The position numbers were made by a program, and so were the translations under genes. Positions 26,215 to 34,119 of a stretch of DNA of 64,000 bases are shown piece by piece. A model generated the notes under the pieces. It ran no database searches. It saw only the letters and a list, made by a program, of their open reading frames with translations, and was not told the origin of the DNA. Source of the stretch: Streptomyces sp. AV19 (lineage in GTDB: Bacteria; Actinomycetota; Actinomycetes; Streptomycetales; Streptomycetaceae); contig NZ_JAEAMR010000010.1 of NCBI RefSeq assembly GCF_015999245.1, positions 1,009,346 through 1,073,345 on the forward strand, given 5' to 3'. The first letter of the stretch is position 1. Every line of letters starts with the position of its first letter.

Positions 26215-26352
26215 GGCCGTGTCTGATGGCTGTCGACGCCGCCGCCTCGCCGGAACGGATGCTCCCTGTGAGGCGGTCGGCAGCTCACGAGGTCTGCTGC
26301 GTGACGCGGGCGGGCTCGCCCGGCGGCAGTTCAAGAGCCATCGGACAGGCCC
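26215..26352. mobile_element. MITE-like repeat, copy B
   Basis: About 138 bases, closely matching the reverse complement of the copy at 41661-41802. The left end GGCCGTGTCTGATGGCTGTC and right end GAGCCATCGGACAGGCCC are inverted copies. It lies 82 bases from copy A in direct orientation and covers the 3' end of the GNAT gene. Confidence 0.78.
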
Positions 26353-26945
26353 TGGAGCCGGGAGGCGAGGAACGCCTTCGACGCGGGCCACTCCTCGGCG
26401 AGCAGTGAGAAGTACACGGTGTCCCGCCAGGAGCCGTCCGCACGCCGCCTGTGGCGGCGCAGCACCCCTTCCCTCCGGGCCCCGAGCCGGGCGATGGCCG
26501 CCTGCGAACGCTCGTTGAGGTGATCCGTCTTCAACTGCACGCGTCCCATGCCGAGTTCCTCGAAGGCGTGGGTCAGCAGGAGCAGCTTCGCCTCGGTGTT
26601 GACCGGGCTGCGCCAGTAGGCGCGTCCGTACCAGGTCCAGCCGATCTCCAGCCGCTCGTCGGCGGTGTCGATGTCCATGAACGTGGTCCAGCCGGCCGCT
26701 TGGCCGGTGGCCCGGTGGACGACGGCGAACGGGACGTACTCGCCGTGTTCGGCGGCGTCCAGCAGAGTGCGCATGCGGGCGCCGAGCTCGTCGGGCGTCC
26801 GGGGTGCCGGGCCGTCCAGCCATCGCCAGACCTCGTCGTCCCGGCCGCCCGCGACGAAGAGCGCGTCGCGGTGGCTCATGTCCAGGGGCTCCAGACGGAC
26901 ATGCCGTCCGGTCAGTGCGATCGGGTGCGGATTCTTGGCGGGCAT
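26331..26945 (-). CDS. GNAT family N-acetyltransferase
   Basis: A 204-residue RimL-like acetyltransferase. The N-terminus LTGRHVRLEPLDMSHRDAL and the acetyl-CoA region LEIGWTWYGRAYWRSPVNTE identify the group. The later TDHLNERSQAAIARLGARRE is the conserved C-terminal segment. ATG 26945 begins the conserved fold; the upstream frame is not coding. The last residues LSDGS and the stop come from the inverted end of the repeat at 26215-26352. Substrate unknown. Confidence 0.88.
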   Translation of the reverse strand: MPAKNPHPIALTGRHVRLEPLDMSHRDALFVAGGRDDEVWRWLDGPAPRTPDELGARMRTLLDAAEHGEYVPFAVVHRATGQAAGWTTFMDIDTADERLEIGWTWYGRAYWRSPVNTEAKLLLLTHAFEELGMGRVQLKTDHLNERSQAAIARLGARREGVLRRHRRRADGSWRDTVYFSLLAEEWPASKAFLASRLQGLSDGS

Positions 26946-27395
26946 GGCCGGAACCGTAGCCAAGCTTTGGACCGGGCACAAAGCCATATCGCACCCAGGG
27001 CAAGGTTCGGTGATCTGCGCCACACCTTGATCGCGACCCTCCACCCTTCGACCCTCCACCCTTCTCGACGAGGTCCGGCCCGGCCCGGCCCCGCCTGTGC
27101 ATCGGAGATCGTTCGGCCGGGCGGGCACCGGACTCCGTCCCGCCGGGTGGCAACCAGTCCTCGGCGGGACGGGAACCACCCCGTCCGGCCGCACGCCCCG
27201 TGAGGCGGAGACGGCCGGGCGGGTCCCTCAACTCCCGCTCCGGGCGGTCCGGCCGGACATCCCGGAGCGGGGCACGACGCCCGTCCGGTCGCGCAAGAGT
27301 GCTCCGGGTCTGCGGCCGGGCGGGGGACCGCCCCCGTCGGGCACAGGCGGCCATCAGAGGGGTAGAAGTGGACGGACCGCAGAAGGGGCAACGCC
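26946..27395. other. Intergenic region with hairpin and short tandem repeat
   Basis: About 450 bases without a supported gene. A 15-base unit (CGACCCTCCACCCTT) occurs twice in tandem at 27034-27063. An 11-bp stem at 27234-27244 and 27261-27271 (CCCGCTCCGGG) encloses a second palindrome, GTCCGGCCGGAC, and could be a terminator or attenuator ahead of the small genes at 27396. Confidence 0.5.
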
Positions 27396-27506
27396 ATGGG
27401 TTCGACGCCGTGTTCGGCCTGTAGCGGCTCCGGGTACGTGACGCGCGACGGACTGACGCACCAGCGCGACGACCGCAGCGGGACCGGGCGTATTGAACAC
27501 GGCTAG
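27396..27506 (+). CDS. Small CxxCxGxG protein (36 residues)
   Basis: A 36-residue open frame starting at ATG 27396, with AAGGGG seven bases upstream. It carries CSACSGSGY at residues 6-14, which is one half of the DnaJ-type zinc-finger repeat CxxCxGxG. It stops 12 bases before a second small gene with two such motifs, so the two may be translated together. The size alone makes the call uncertain, but the ribosome site and the shared motif support it. Function unknown; zinc binding is likely. Confidence 0.6.
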   Translation: MGSTPCSACSGSGYVTRDGLTHQRDDRSGTGRIEHG

Positions 27507-27518
27507 GAAAGGGTTGCG

Positions 27519-27722
27519 ATGTGCAACAAGTGCTTCGGCGTGGGCTACACCGAAGAGCATCTGCAGAACGGCACGAAGCTGGTTCACGCGTGCCCTGCGT
27601 GCGACGGCACCGGTAGGGCGGGCAAGCCGGACAGCCGGCGCGAGGAACCGCGCAGGATGCCACGATGGATGCGCCGGAAAGGGAACCCGGCGGGCCTGAC
27701 GTCCGGCCAGGGCGAGGAGTAA
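27519..27722 (+). CDS. Small DnaJ-type zinc-finger-like protein (67 residues)
   Basis: A 67-residue protein with two CxxCxGxG motifs: CNKCFGVGY at residues 2-10 and CPACDGTGR at residues 25-33. Together they can coordinate one zinc ion in the manner of the DnaJ central domain. The C-terminal half is basic and rich in arginine and could contact nucleic acid. The ATG follows GGAAAGGG. It sits directly after the 36-residue relative. No J-domain is present, so it is not a DnaJ; the role is unknown. Confidence 0.72.
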   Translation: MCNKCFGVGYTEEHLQNGTKLVHACPACDGTGRAGKPDSRREEPRRMPRWMRRKGNPAGLTSGQGEE

Positions 27723-27774
27723 CAACGCGCGGGCAAGGGACGGTTCGTCACTTGAGGCCCCATCCGCCCTCCGG

Positions 27775-27912
27775 GCGCTGTCCTCGAACTCCCCCAGAGG
27801 GGGCACCCACCCCCGGACGGGCTGAATCAGCCCGTCCGGCGCTTGAGGACAATGCGGCGAAGCCGCATTGCGGGGCCGAGGGGCGCAGCCCCGGAAGAAA
27901 CGGTGAAAGGGC
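27775..27912. repeat. Palindromic intergenic repeat
   Basis: The core arms (CGGACGGGCTGA and TCAGCCCGTCCG, near 27812-27840) are a shortened form of the 49-bp palindrome at 3332-3380. They are followed by a GCGGCGAAGCCGC hairpin and the AGAAACGGTGAAAG tail at 27896-27909. No gene lies here. Confidence 0.75.
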
Positions 27913-28018
27913 GGGGAGGGGCAACACCACGCCCCGGAGACAACCCCTGCCCCGCGGGCTAAGGTTGCGGCCCACCGGCCGCGCACGCCCCCAGCCACCC
28001 CACCCCCCGGAGGCCCCC

Positions 28019-28546
28019 GTGCCGCGCAAACTCCGCCCAGTGGGCGCCGACTTCGCCGACGCCGCGCGTCTGCGCGTCACCTTCGCCGGGCGGACCGCGG
28101 CCGACCCCGCACGCGTCCACCGGGCCCTCGCCGAGGACACGGCCGGATGGGCAAGCTGGTTCCGCATCGTGACGCTGGCCCGCCCGGTGGAGGGCGCGGG
28201 GCGCAGCCGCCGGGAGATCCGGCTCCTGGGCGGGGCCCGGTTCGTCGAGACGGTGATGGCGGCGGAGGCGCCGCGCCGCTACGCGTACCGCGTGGACGTC
28301 ACCAACGTCCCGGGCCCGAAAGCCCTGTTGGAGGACTGGAGGCTGTCCCCGGCCGGCCGCGGCACCGCCGTCCGCTGGACGCTCGCCCTCGACGCGCCCG
28401 CGCCCGTGCGCTGGGTCCTGCTGCTCGCCCGGCCCGTCCTCGGCGCGGCCTTCCGCGACGCGATGCGCCGCCTCGACGGATACCTGGCCGCCGGGGGCGG
28501 CGCGGGCGTCAGCCCCGCCAGCGGCCCGTCGTCAGGAACTCGGTGA
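28019..28546 (+). CDS. SRPBCC family protein
   Basis: A 175-residue START/SRPBCC-like protein, a fold with a hydrophobic pocket used for lipid or polyketide ligands. The helix-grip pattern is seen in VHRALAEDTAGWASWF, then YAYRVDVTNVPGPKALLEDWRL and a C-terminal long helix. GTG 28019 has GGAGG five bases upstream. Its last 38 bases overlap the end of the convergent cysteine-synthase-like gene. The ligand is unknown. Confidence 0.82.
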   Translation: MPRKLRPVGADFADAARLRVTFAGRTAADPARVHRALAEDTAGWASWFRIVTLARPVEGAGRSRREIRLLGGARFVETVMAAEAPRRYAYRVDVTNVPGPKALLEDWRLSPAGRGTAVRWTLALDAPAPVRWVLLLARPVLGAAFRDAMRRLDGYLAAGGGAGVSPASGPSSGTR

Positions 28547-29636
28547 GGACGGCGTCGTAGGGCGCGACGTCCAGCCCCTCCGCCGCGAGCCAGGCGTCGG
28601 AGTAGTACTTGTCGAGGTAGCGCTCGCCCGGGTCGCACAGCAGGGTGACGACGCTGCCGGGGGTCCCCTCGGCGACCATCTCCGCGACGATCTTCAGCGC
28701 GCTCCACAGCCCGGTGCCGGTGGAGCCGCCCGCCTTGCGGCCGAGGGCCTCCTCCAGGGTGTGCAGGGCGGCGACGCTCGCCGCGTCCGGGACCTTCATC
28801 ATCCGGTCGACTGCGCCCGGCAGGAAGCTGGGTTCCATGCGCGGGCGCCCGATGCCCTCGATGCGGGAGCCGCGTTCGCTGCGGGCGAGCGGGTCGTGGT
28901 CGTACCAGCCGTCGAAGAAGCAGGAGTTCTCCGGATCGGCCACGCAGATCCGGGTGTCGTACTGGAGGTAGCGCACGTAGCGGGCGAAGGTGGCCGAGGT
29001 GCCGCCGGTGCCCGCCGTGGCCACGATCCAGGCGGGCTCCGGGTGGCGTTCGCGGCGCAGTTGCTGGTAGACGGACTCGGCGATGTTGTTGTTGCCCCGC
29101 CAGTCGGTGGCGCGTTCGGCGTAGGTGAACTGGTCCATGTAGTGGCCGCCGGTCCGCTCCGCGAGGGCGGCCGCCTCCTCGTACATCGTGTGCGGGTCGT
29201 CCACGAAGTGGCAGCGCGCGCCGTGGAATTGGATGAGCCGGCACTTCTCCGGGCTCGTCGTGCGCGGCATGACGGCGATGAACGGCACCCCGACCAGACG
29301 GGCGAAGTACGCCTCCGAGATCGCGGTCGAGCCGCTGGACGCCTCGATGACGGGGGCCTCGGGCCGGATCCAGCCGTTGCACAGGGCGTGCAGGAACAGC
29401 GAACGGGCCAGGCGGTGCTTGAGGCTGCCGGTCGGGTGGGTCGACTCGTCCTTGAGGTAGAGGTCGATGTCCCACTCGGCGGGCAGCGGGAAGCGCAGCA
29501 GATGCGTGTCGGCGGAACGGTTCGCGTCGGCCTGCACCTTGCGGACCGCCTCCTTGAGCCAGACGCGGTACGCCGGATCGCTGCGGTCCACATCCTGGGT
29601 GGCGGCGGGACCGCCGGGGTCTCCTGGGGTGTCCAC
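28509..29636 (-). CDS. PLP-dependent cysteine synthase family protein
   Basis: A 375-residue fold-type II PLP enzyme related to cysteine synthase and cystathionine beta-synthase. The Schiff-base lysine is in HPTGSLKHRLA near residue 70, the substrate loop is ASSGSTAISEAY, and the PLP-phosphate loop is ATAGTGGTSATFARY. GTG 29636 has AAGGAG nine bases upstream; the longer frame upstream is not coding. It lacks a CBS regulatory domain. The likely chemistry is beta-replacement on serine, O-acetylserine or O-phosphoserine. Confidence 0.9.
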   Translation of the reverse strand: MDTPGDPGGPAATQDVDRSDPAYRVWLKEAVRKVQADANRSADTHLLRFPLPAEWDIDLYLKDESTHPTGSLKHRLARSLFLHALCNGWIRPEAPVIEASSGSTAISEAYFARLVGVPFIAVMPRTTSPEKCRLIQFHGARCHFVDDPHTMYEEAAALAERTGGHYMDQFTYAERATDWRGNNNIAESVYQQLRRERHPEPAWIVATAGTGGTSATFARYVRYLQYDTRICVADPENSCFFDGWYDHDPLARSERGSRIEGIGRPRMEPSFLPGAVDRMMKVPDAASVAALHTLEEALGRKAGGSTGTGLWSALKIVAEMVAEGTPGSVVTLLCDPGERYLDKYYSDAWLAAEGLDVAPYDAVLTEFLTTGRWRG

Positions 29637-29829
29637 GGTGCACCACTCCTTAACGCACCGGCGCACGGGGGCACCGGCGTCACCGGCATTTTCGCCTGTG
29701 CGCTCGGAAACGGCCCCTGGTGCGGGCGGCGGCGCGCGGGCACACTGCGCAGCAGACGAATCGCAGCACCAGACGAATCGCAGCAGCAGACGAACTGCAG
29801 ACGACCCTTCGGCCGAGAGGCGGTGCGCC

Positions 29830-30162
29830 GTGGCGGAACCGGAGTTCCGGGAGTTCAGCGCGAAAGGGGTACGGATCGACCGTTCCCTGCGCTCGCTCAC
29901 GCGGGCCGGTCAGGTGAAGATCCGCGACGGCCGGCTGGAGCTCCTCACCAGCTACGGGGCCGAGATCGACAGCGCGCCGGTGGATTCGGTGGAGGCCCGC
30001 AGGCCGTGGTTCGGGGGCCGGGACCGGGCGCGGGCGACGGCCACGGTGAACGGGACGCGCTACGTCCTCGCCCTGGGGGAGGACGGTTCCACCGATCCGC
30101 AGGAGGAGCTCCGCCGCTTCCTGGACGCGGTGCGGGCCGCCCGGGAGGCCGGACCGCACTGA
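29830..30162 (+). CDS. Conserved hypothetical protein (110 residues)
   Basis: A 110-residue soluble protein that I do not assign to a named family. It is mostly beta-strand and basic (FSAKGVRIDRSLRSLTRAGQ, then TATVNGTRYVLAL). GTG 29830 has a purine-rich GAGAGG upstream. The region just before the gene (29745-29805) contains an imperfect tandem of CAGACGAATCGCAGCA-like units. It is followed at 193 bases by an anti-sigma-like ATPase gene. Codon bias is consistent with a real gene. Confidence 0.75.
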   Translation: MAEPEFREFSAKGVRIDRSLRSLTRAGQVKIRDGRLELLTSYGAEIDSAPVDSVEARRPWFGGRDRARATATVNGTRYVLALGEDGSTDPQEELRRFLDAVRAAREAGPH

Positions 30163-30354
30163 GGGGTACGAGTTGCGGGGCCGGCGCACAGGGCAGACCC
30201 TTGTGCGTACCGGCCTCACCGAGGGTTCATCGGCGGTCGCGTTCCGGATCGGTGCCCCGCGTCGCAGTGGGCTGTCGTACGGGACCGGGAGGCGCGCGCA
30301 CCGCGGCACGTATCTGCGTCAGGCCAGCCCTACTTCTTCTGGGGAGTCGCAGCC

Positions 30355-30858
30355 GTGATCAGCCGAGTGAACAAGCACTGCTCCGTCGAGCTCCAGGCCC
30401 TGCCGCAGCGGATCGGCCAGGTCCGCAGAATCGTATCTGCGCAGTTGCGCTACTGGCATCTGGATCCGCTCATCGACCCGGCCGCGCTCGGCGTCACCGA
30501 GTTGCTGACCAACGTCCACCAGCACACGGGCCCGGACAAACGCTGCACGGTCGAGATCACGCTGGTGCTCGACCGGCTGACCGTGTCGGTGCGGGACCAC
30601 GATCCGCGGGTGCCCTGCGTGGGCGCGGCCGACGGGGGCAGCCTCCACGGCCGGGGGCTGGCGCTGGTGGCGGCGCTGAGCGCGAGCTGGGGGGTGCGGC
30701 GGGATGGCGACGGGGGGAAGGCGGTGTGGTTCACGCTGCGGGTGCCGGTGGCCTCTCCGCCGGAGCCGGATCCCTGGCGGGAGCGGGCCGGGGGGCCGGC
30801 GGTGGCGTTCGAGTCCGTGGTCGCGGCGCCCGCGCTTCGGGAGCGGACACCGGTTTGA
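30355..30858 (+). CDS. HATPase-domain anti-sigma factor-like protein
   Basis: A 167-residue GHKL ATPase of the RsbW/SpoIIAB type, abundant in Streptomyces as anti-sigma kinases. The N-box is ELLTNVHQHTG near residues 49-59, the G1 box is VRDHDPRVP, and the G2 region is HGRGLALVAALS. The C-terminal 35 residues are a proline-rich tail. GTG 30355 fits. No sigma factor or STAS antagonist is adjacent, so the target is unknown. Confidence 0.88.
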   Translation: MISRVNKHCSVELQALPQRIGQVRRIVSAQLRYWHLDPLIDPAALGVTELLTNVHQHTGPDKRCTVEITLVLDRLTVSVRDHDPRVPCVGAADGGSLHGRGLALVAALSASWGVRRDGDGGKAVWFTLRVPVASPPEPDPWRERAGGPAVAFESVVAAPALRERTPV

Positions 30859-30930
30859 GGCTTCACCGGGGCGAGTGTGATCGTCCGATGGGCCCGGAAC
30901 CCTTTGCTGCAGAAGCGCTACGTTCCCCGT

Positions 30931-31212
30931 ATGGCGACTACGACGATCCAGGTTTCCAAGAAGACTCGTGATCATCTCGCGGAGCTCGCGAAGGAACGGG
31001 GGCTGGACATCGGCCGGTTGGTGGAGGCGCTCGCCGCCGAGCAGCTGACCACCGCGCAGCGCGCGGAGCGCCTCGCGGCGGACCGGGAGGTCGTCCGCCA
31101 GGTGATGGGTCTGGACATCAGCGACGAGGAGTTCGACCGGGCGCCGGACGTGCTCGGCAACATTTGCCGGATTGCTGCCGAGAAGGCCCTGGTCCGGGGT
31201 GCCGCCGCGTGA
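30931..31212 (+). CDS. VapB-like antitoxin
   Basis: A 93-residue protein with an N-terminal ribbon-helix-helix-like segment (TTIQVSKKTRDHLAELAKER, about residues 4-23) and a helical acidic C-terminal part that should wrap the toxin. Its stop overlaps the PIN-domain gene start as GTGA, the typical arrangement of type II toxin-antitoxin modules. It would neutralise the toxin and repress its own promoter. The ATG lies at the end of a short GC-rich leader. The antitoxin call depends largely on the neighbour. Confidence 0.78.
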   Translation: MATTTIQVSKKTRDHLAELAKERGLDIGRLVEALAAEQLTTAQRAERLAADREVVRQVMGLDISDEEFDRAPDVLGNICRIAAEKALVRGAAA

Positions 31213-31607
31213 TCATCCTCGATACGAGTGCCGTCACCGCACTCGCCCGAAGTCACAAGACGCTGAACACACTCGCCGGAAACATGGCCCGGACGCCGGG
31301 TGGCCACCTGGTCGTCCCTGCCCTGTGTCTGATGCAGGCCGAGGCGGTGGACGAAGGAGCGTCCCGGCGTGTGCTCCTCTTCTCGTCCGTCGTCGTCGAC
31401 GATCTCGACACGGTCGCGGCGGTCACCGTCGGCACCATGGTCCGGGACGGCTACGGCGGTCCGGACACGTGTCACGCCCTCTATTGCGCGTTGCCGCGTC
31501 CGGACTTCCTCGGGGGGTCCATCCTGCTGACCGCCGAGGAAGACGCCTACCCGCCCGGCATGGCAACCGTCGGCATCGATTCACCCGGCATGCTCGGCTT
31601 CTCCTGA
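31209..31607 (+). CDS. PIN-domain toxin (VapC-like)
   Basis: A 132-residue PIN-like ribonuclease. Acidic active-site candidates are Asp5 in IILDTSAVTAL, Glu45 in LMQAEAV, Asp86 in GGPDTCHAL and an acidic cluster at residues 110-112. VapC toxins cleave tRNA or rRNA and stop growth when the antitoxin is lost. GTG 31209 overlaps the antitoxin stop, so translation is coupled. The fourth acidic position is not in the most usual context, so activity is not certain. Confidence 0.8.
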   Translation: MIILDTSAVTALARSHKTLNTLAGNMARTPGGHLVVPALCLMQAEAVDEGASRRVLLFSSVVVDDLDTVAAVTVGTMVRDGYGGPDTCHALYCALPRPDFLGGSILLTAEEDAYPPGMATVGIDSPGMLGFS

Positions 31608-31625
31608 CGCCCTGGCGGGCACCCC

Positions 31626-32852
31626 CTACCCCAACACCCCCAGCGGATCGTCCAGCACCCGCTGCCACCCCGCCTCCGCCGCCCCGATCAGGCTGCCGTG
31701 GTCCAGCGTCCCCGGCAGGATCGGAACGCTCCCGCTGCGCCCCCACAGGCTGCGGTCCGCTACGACCGCCCGAAGCCGGTCCGGGTCCGCCGCGAGCAGT
31801 TCGCGGTGGAGGCCGCCGAGGACGACGCGGTCCGGGTTGAGGATGTTGACCAGGCCCGCGAGCCCCAGGCCGAGGCGGTCGACGAGGATCTCCACCGCCG
31901 AGCGGACGGCCGGGTCGTCGTCGTGGGCCGTGCGGATCAGCTCCGTGGCCTGGTGGAGCAGTGAGCCCGCCGGCCCCGGCGCGCGGCCGGCCGCGGTGAG
32001 GAACGCCTGCGGGTCGGCCTCGACGTCGAGGCAGCCGCGCGAACCGCAGTGGCAGGGCAGCCCCGCCGGGTTGACGGTGAGGTGCCCGACCTCCATGGCC
32101 AGGCCCGAACTCCCGCTGTGCAGACGGCCGTCCAGGACCAGAGCACCGCCCACCCCGCGGTGCCCGGTGGCCACGCACAGCAGGTGCCGGGCGCCGCGCC
32201 CGGCACCGTGCCGGTGCTCGGCGAGGGCGGCGAGGTTGACGTCGTTGCCGGCCACGCCGGTGACGGGGGCGCCGTCGGGTCCGAGCACGCCCGCCCCGGC
32301 CAGCGCCTCCGCGAACAGCGCGCGCACCGGGGCGCCCGCCGGCCAGGAGAGGTGGAGCGGGTTGAGGGCGGTGCCGTCCGGCTCGGCCACCGCGGACGGC
32401 ACGGCGAGTCCCGCGCCCAGGCACTGCCGGCCGGTCTCGCGCAGCAGTCGCGCGCCCGCCTCGACGACGGTGCCGATGATGCGCGCCGGGTCGGCGGGTA
32501 CGGTCATGCAGCCGGGCGCGGTGGCGACCATCCGTCCGCCGAGGCCCACCAGCGCGGCCCGGAAGCCGTCCGCGTGGATCTGCGCGGCCAGCACCACGGG
32601 CCCGTCGGGGGCGACGGACAGCCGGTGCGAGGGGCGGCCCTGCGACCCCGCGGCGGCGGCCGGGCGCGCGTCCACCGTGATCAGGCCGAGCGCCTCCAGT
32701 TCGGCGGCCACGGCACCGGCCGTCGCCCGGGTCACGCCGAGTTCGGCGGTGAGCACGGCGCGCGTGGGGGCGCGGCCGGTGTGGACGAGCTCCAGGGCGG
32801 GGCCGAGGGCGGAGCGGCCGCGCTCCAAACGTGTTGTCCGAGTCTGGGTCAC
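31626..32852 (-). CDS. ROK family transcriptional regulator (NagC/XylR-like)
   Basis: A 408-residue ROK repressor with an N-terminal winged helix (TRAVLTAELGVTRATAGAVA, about residues 29-48) followed by the sugar-binding kinase-like fold. The zinc motif is CHCGSRGCLDVEA near residues 270-282. The ATP motif is degenerate, as usual for ROK regulators. It is divergent from an MFS gene with only 17 bases between the two start codons, so it very probably controls that transporter. The convergent gene is the PIN toxin. Confidence 0.91.
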   Translation of the reverse strand: MTQTRTTRLERGRSALGPALELVHTGRAPTRAVLTAELGVTRATAGAVAAELEALGLITVDARPAAAAGSQGRPSHRLSVAPDGPVVLAAQIHADGFRAALVGLGGRMVATAPGCMTVPADPARIIGTVVEAGARLLRETGRQCLGAGLAVPSAVAEPDGTALNPLHLSWPAGAPVRALFAEALAGAGVLGPDGAPVTGVAGNDVNLAALAEHRHGAGRGARHLLCVATGHRGVGGALVLDGRLHSGSSGLAMEVGHLTVNPAGLPCHCGSRGCLDVEADPQAFLTAAGRAPGPAGSLLHQATELIRTAHDDDPAVRSAVEILVDRLGLGLAGLVNILNPDRVVLGGLHRELLAADPDRLRAVVADRSLWGRSGSVPILPGTLDHGSLIGAAEAGWQRVLDDPLGVLG

Positions 32853-32890
32853 GCCCCTATTCTGACTTTGTGCCGACGCTAAACAAAATA
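32834..32890. promoter_or_regulatory. Overlapping divergent promoters, probably leaderless
   Basis: On the plus strand TTGTCC (32834-32839) and TATTCT (32858-32863) are 18 bases apart, with GTG 32870 seven bases beyond. On the minus strand TTGTTT near 32886 and CAGAAT near 32863 point to the ROK start at 32852. Neither gene has a ribosome site, consistent with leaderless messages. Confidence 0.5.
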
Positions 32891-34102
32891 AGGACGGCCG
32901 TCCTCCGGCGGAATCCCGCTCCTGTCCCCGCCCCCGCCCCCGCGCCCGCCGATCTCGTACTCCGCCGCCTCCGCGCCGCGCTCACCGTCTTCTTCGCCCT
33001 CGACGGCTTCCTCTTCGCGGGCTGGGTGGTCCGCATCCCCGCCATCAAACACCAGACCGGGGCCTCCCCGAGCGCGCTCGGGCTCGCCCTGCTCGGGGTG
33101 TCCGCCGGCTCCGTCGCGGTCATGATGCTGACCGGGCGCCTGTGCCGGCGCTTCGGCAGCCACCCGGTGACCGCCGTCGCCGGGGTCTGCCTGGCCCTGG
33201 GCATCGCGCTGCCCCCGCTGACCCACTCGGCGCTCGCGCTCGGCCTGGTCCTGCTCGTCTTCGGCGCGGCCTACGGCGCGATCAACGTCGCGATGAACAG
33301 CGCCGCCGTCGACCTCGTCCGCGCCCTGCGGCGGCCCGTGATGCCCAGCTTCCACGCCGCGTACAGCGTCGGCGGCATGCTCGGCGCCGGGCTCGGCGGA
33401 CTGCTCGCCGGGCACTTCTCGGCCACCCGCCACCTGCTGCTGCTCACCGCGATCGGCGTCGTGGTCGCCGTCGCCGCCGGGCGCGTGCTGCTCGCCCACC
33501 CGGCGCCGCGTGCCGAACCCGTCGTCACCGGCGACCCCGCCGCCACGCCCTCCACCGGGGCCCGGCGCGGGCTGGTCGTCGTCTTCGGCCTGATCGCGCT
33601 CTGCTCCTCCTACGGCGAGGGGGCGCTCGCCGACTGGGGCGCGCTCCACCTCCAGCAGGACCTCGGCACCGGCGCGGGCGCCGCCGCCATCGGCTACTCG
33701 CTCTTCGCGCTCTTCATGACCTTCGGCCGTCTCTGCGGCACCCTGCTCCTCGAACGCCTCGGCCGTACCGGCACGTTGGTGGCGGGCGGCGCCATCGCGG
33801 CCGTCGGCATGCTGCTCGGCTCGCTCGCTCCCACGCCGTGGGCGGCCTTCGCCGGCTACGCGATCACCGGCTTCGGCCTCGCCAACTCCTTCCCGGTCGC
33901 GATCGGCCGCGCGGGCGAGCTCGCCGGGCCCAACGGCGTCGCGACGGCGTCCACCTTCGGCTACGGCGGCATGCTGCTCGGCCCGCCCGCGATCGGGCTG
34001 CTCGCGGACCGGTTCACCCTGTCCACCGCCCTGACCACGGTCGCCCTGCTCGCCGCGGGCGGGGCGTGCATAGCCTGGAGCACGCGGAAGATGACCCGCT
34101 GA
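32870..34102 (+). CDS. MFS transporter
   Basis: A 410-residue major facilitator protein with about 12 membrane segments in two bundles. The loop after helix 2 carries GRLCRRFGSHPV, the MFS motif A position. A proline/alanine-rich cytoplasmic stretch of about 20 residues precedes helix 1. The sequence resembles the FucP/YbjJ-like branch (SFHAAYSVGGMLGAGLGGLLAG). The divergent ROK regulator suggests that the cargo is a sugar or sugar-like compound. GTG 32870 gives the native start; the open frame before it lies within the ROK promoter. Confidence 0.9.
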   Translation: MPTLNKIRTAVLRRNPAPVPAPAPAPADLVLRRLRAALTVFFALDGFLFAGWVVRIPAIKHQTGASPSALGLALLGVSAGSVAVMMLTGRLCRRFGSHPVTAVAGVCLALGIALPPLTHSALALGLVLLVFGAAYGAINVAMNSAAVDLVRALRRPVMPSFHAAYSVGGMLGAGLGGLLAGHFSATRHLLLLTAIGVVVAVAAGRVLLAHPAPRAEPVVTGDPAATPSTGARRGLVVVFGLIALCSSYGEGALADWGALHLQQDLGTGAGAAAIGYSLFALFMTFGRLCGTLLLERLGRTGTLVAGGAIAAVGMLLGSLAPTPWAAFAGYAITGFGLANSFPVAIGRAGELAGPNGVATASTFGYGGMLLGPPAIGLLADRFTLSTALTTVALLAAGGACIAWSTRKMTR

Positions 34103-34119
34103 CCGAGGAGGACGAGCGC

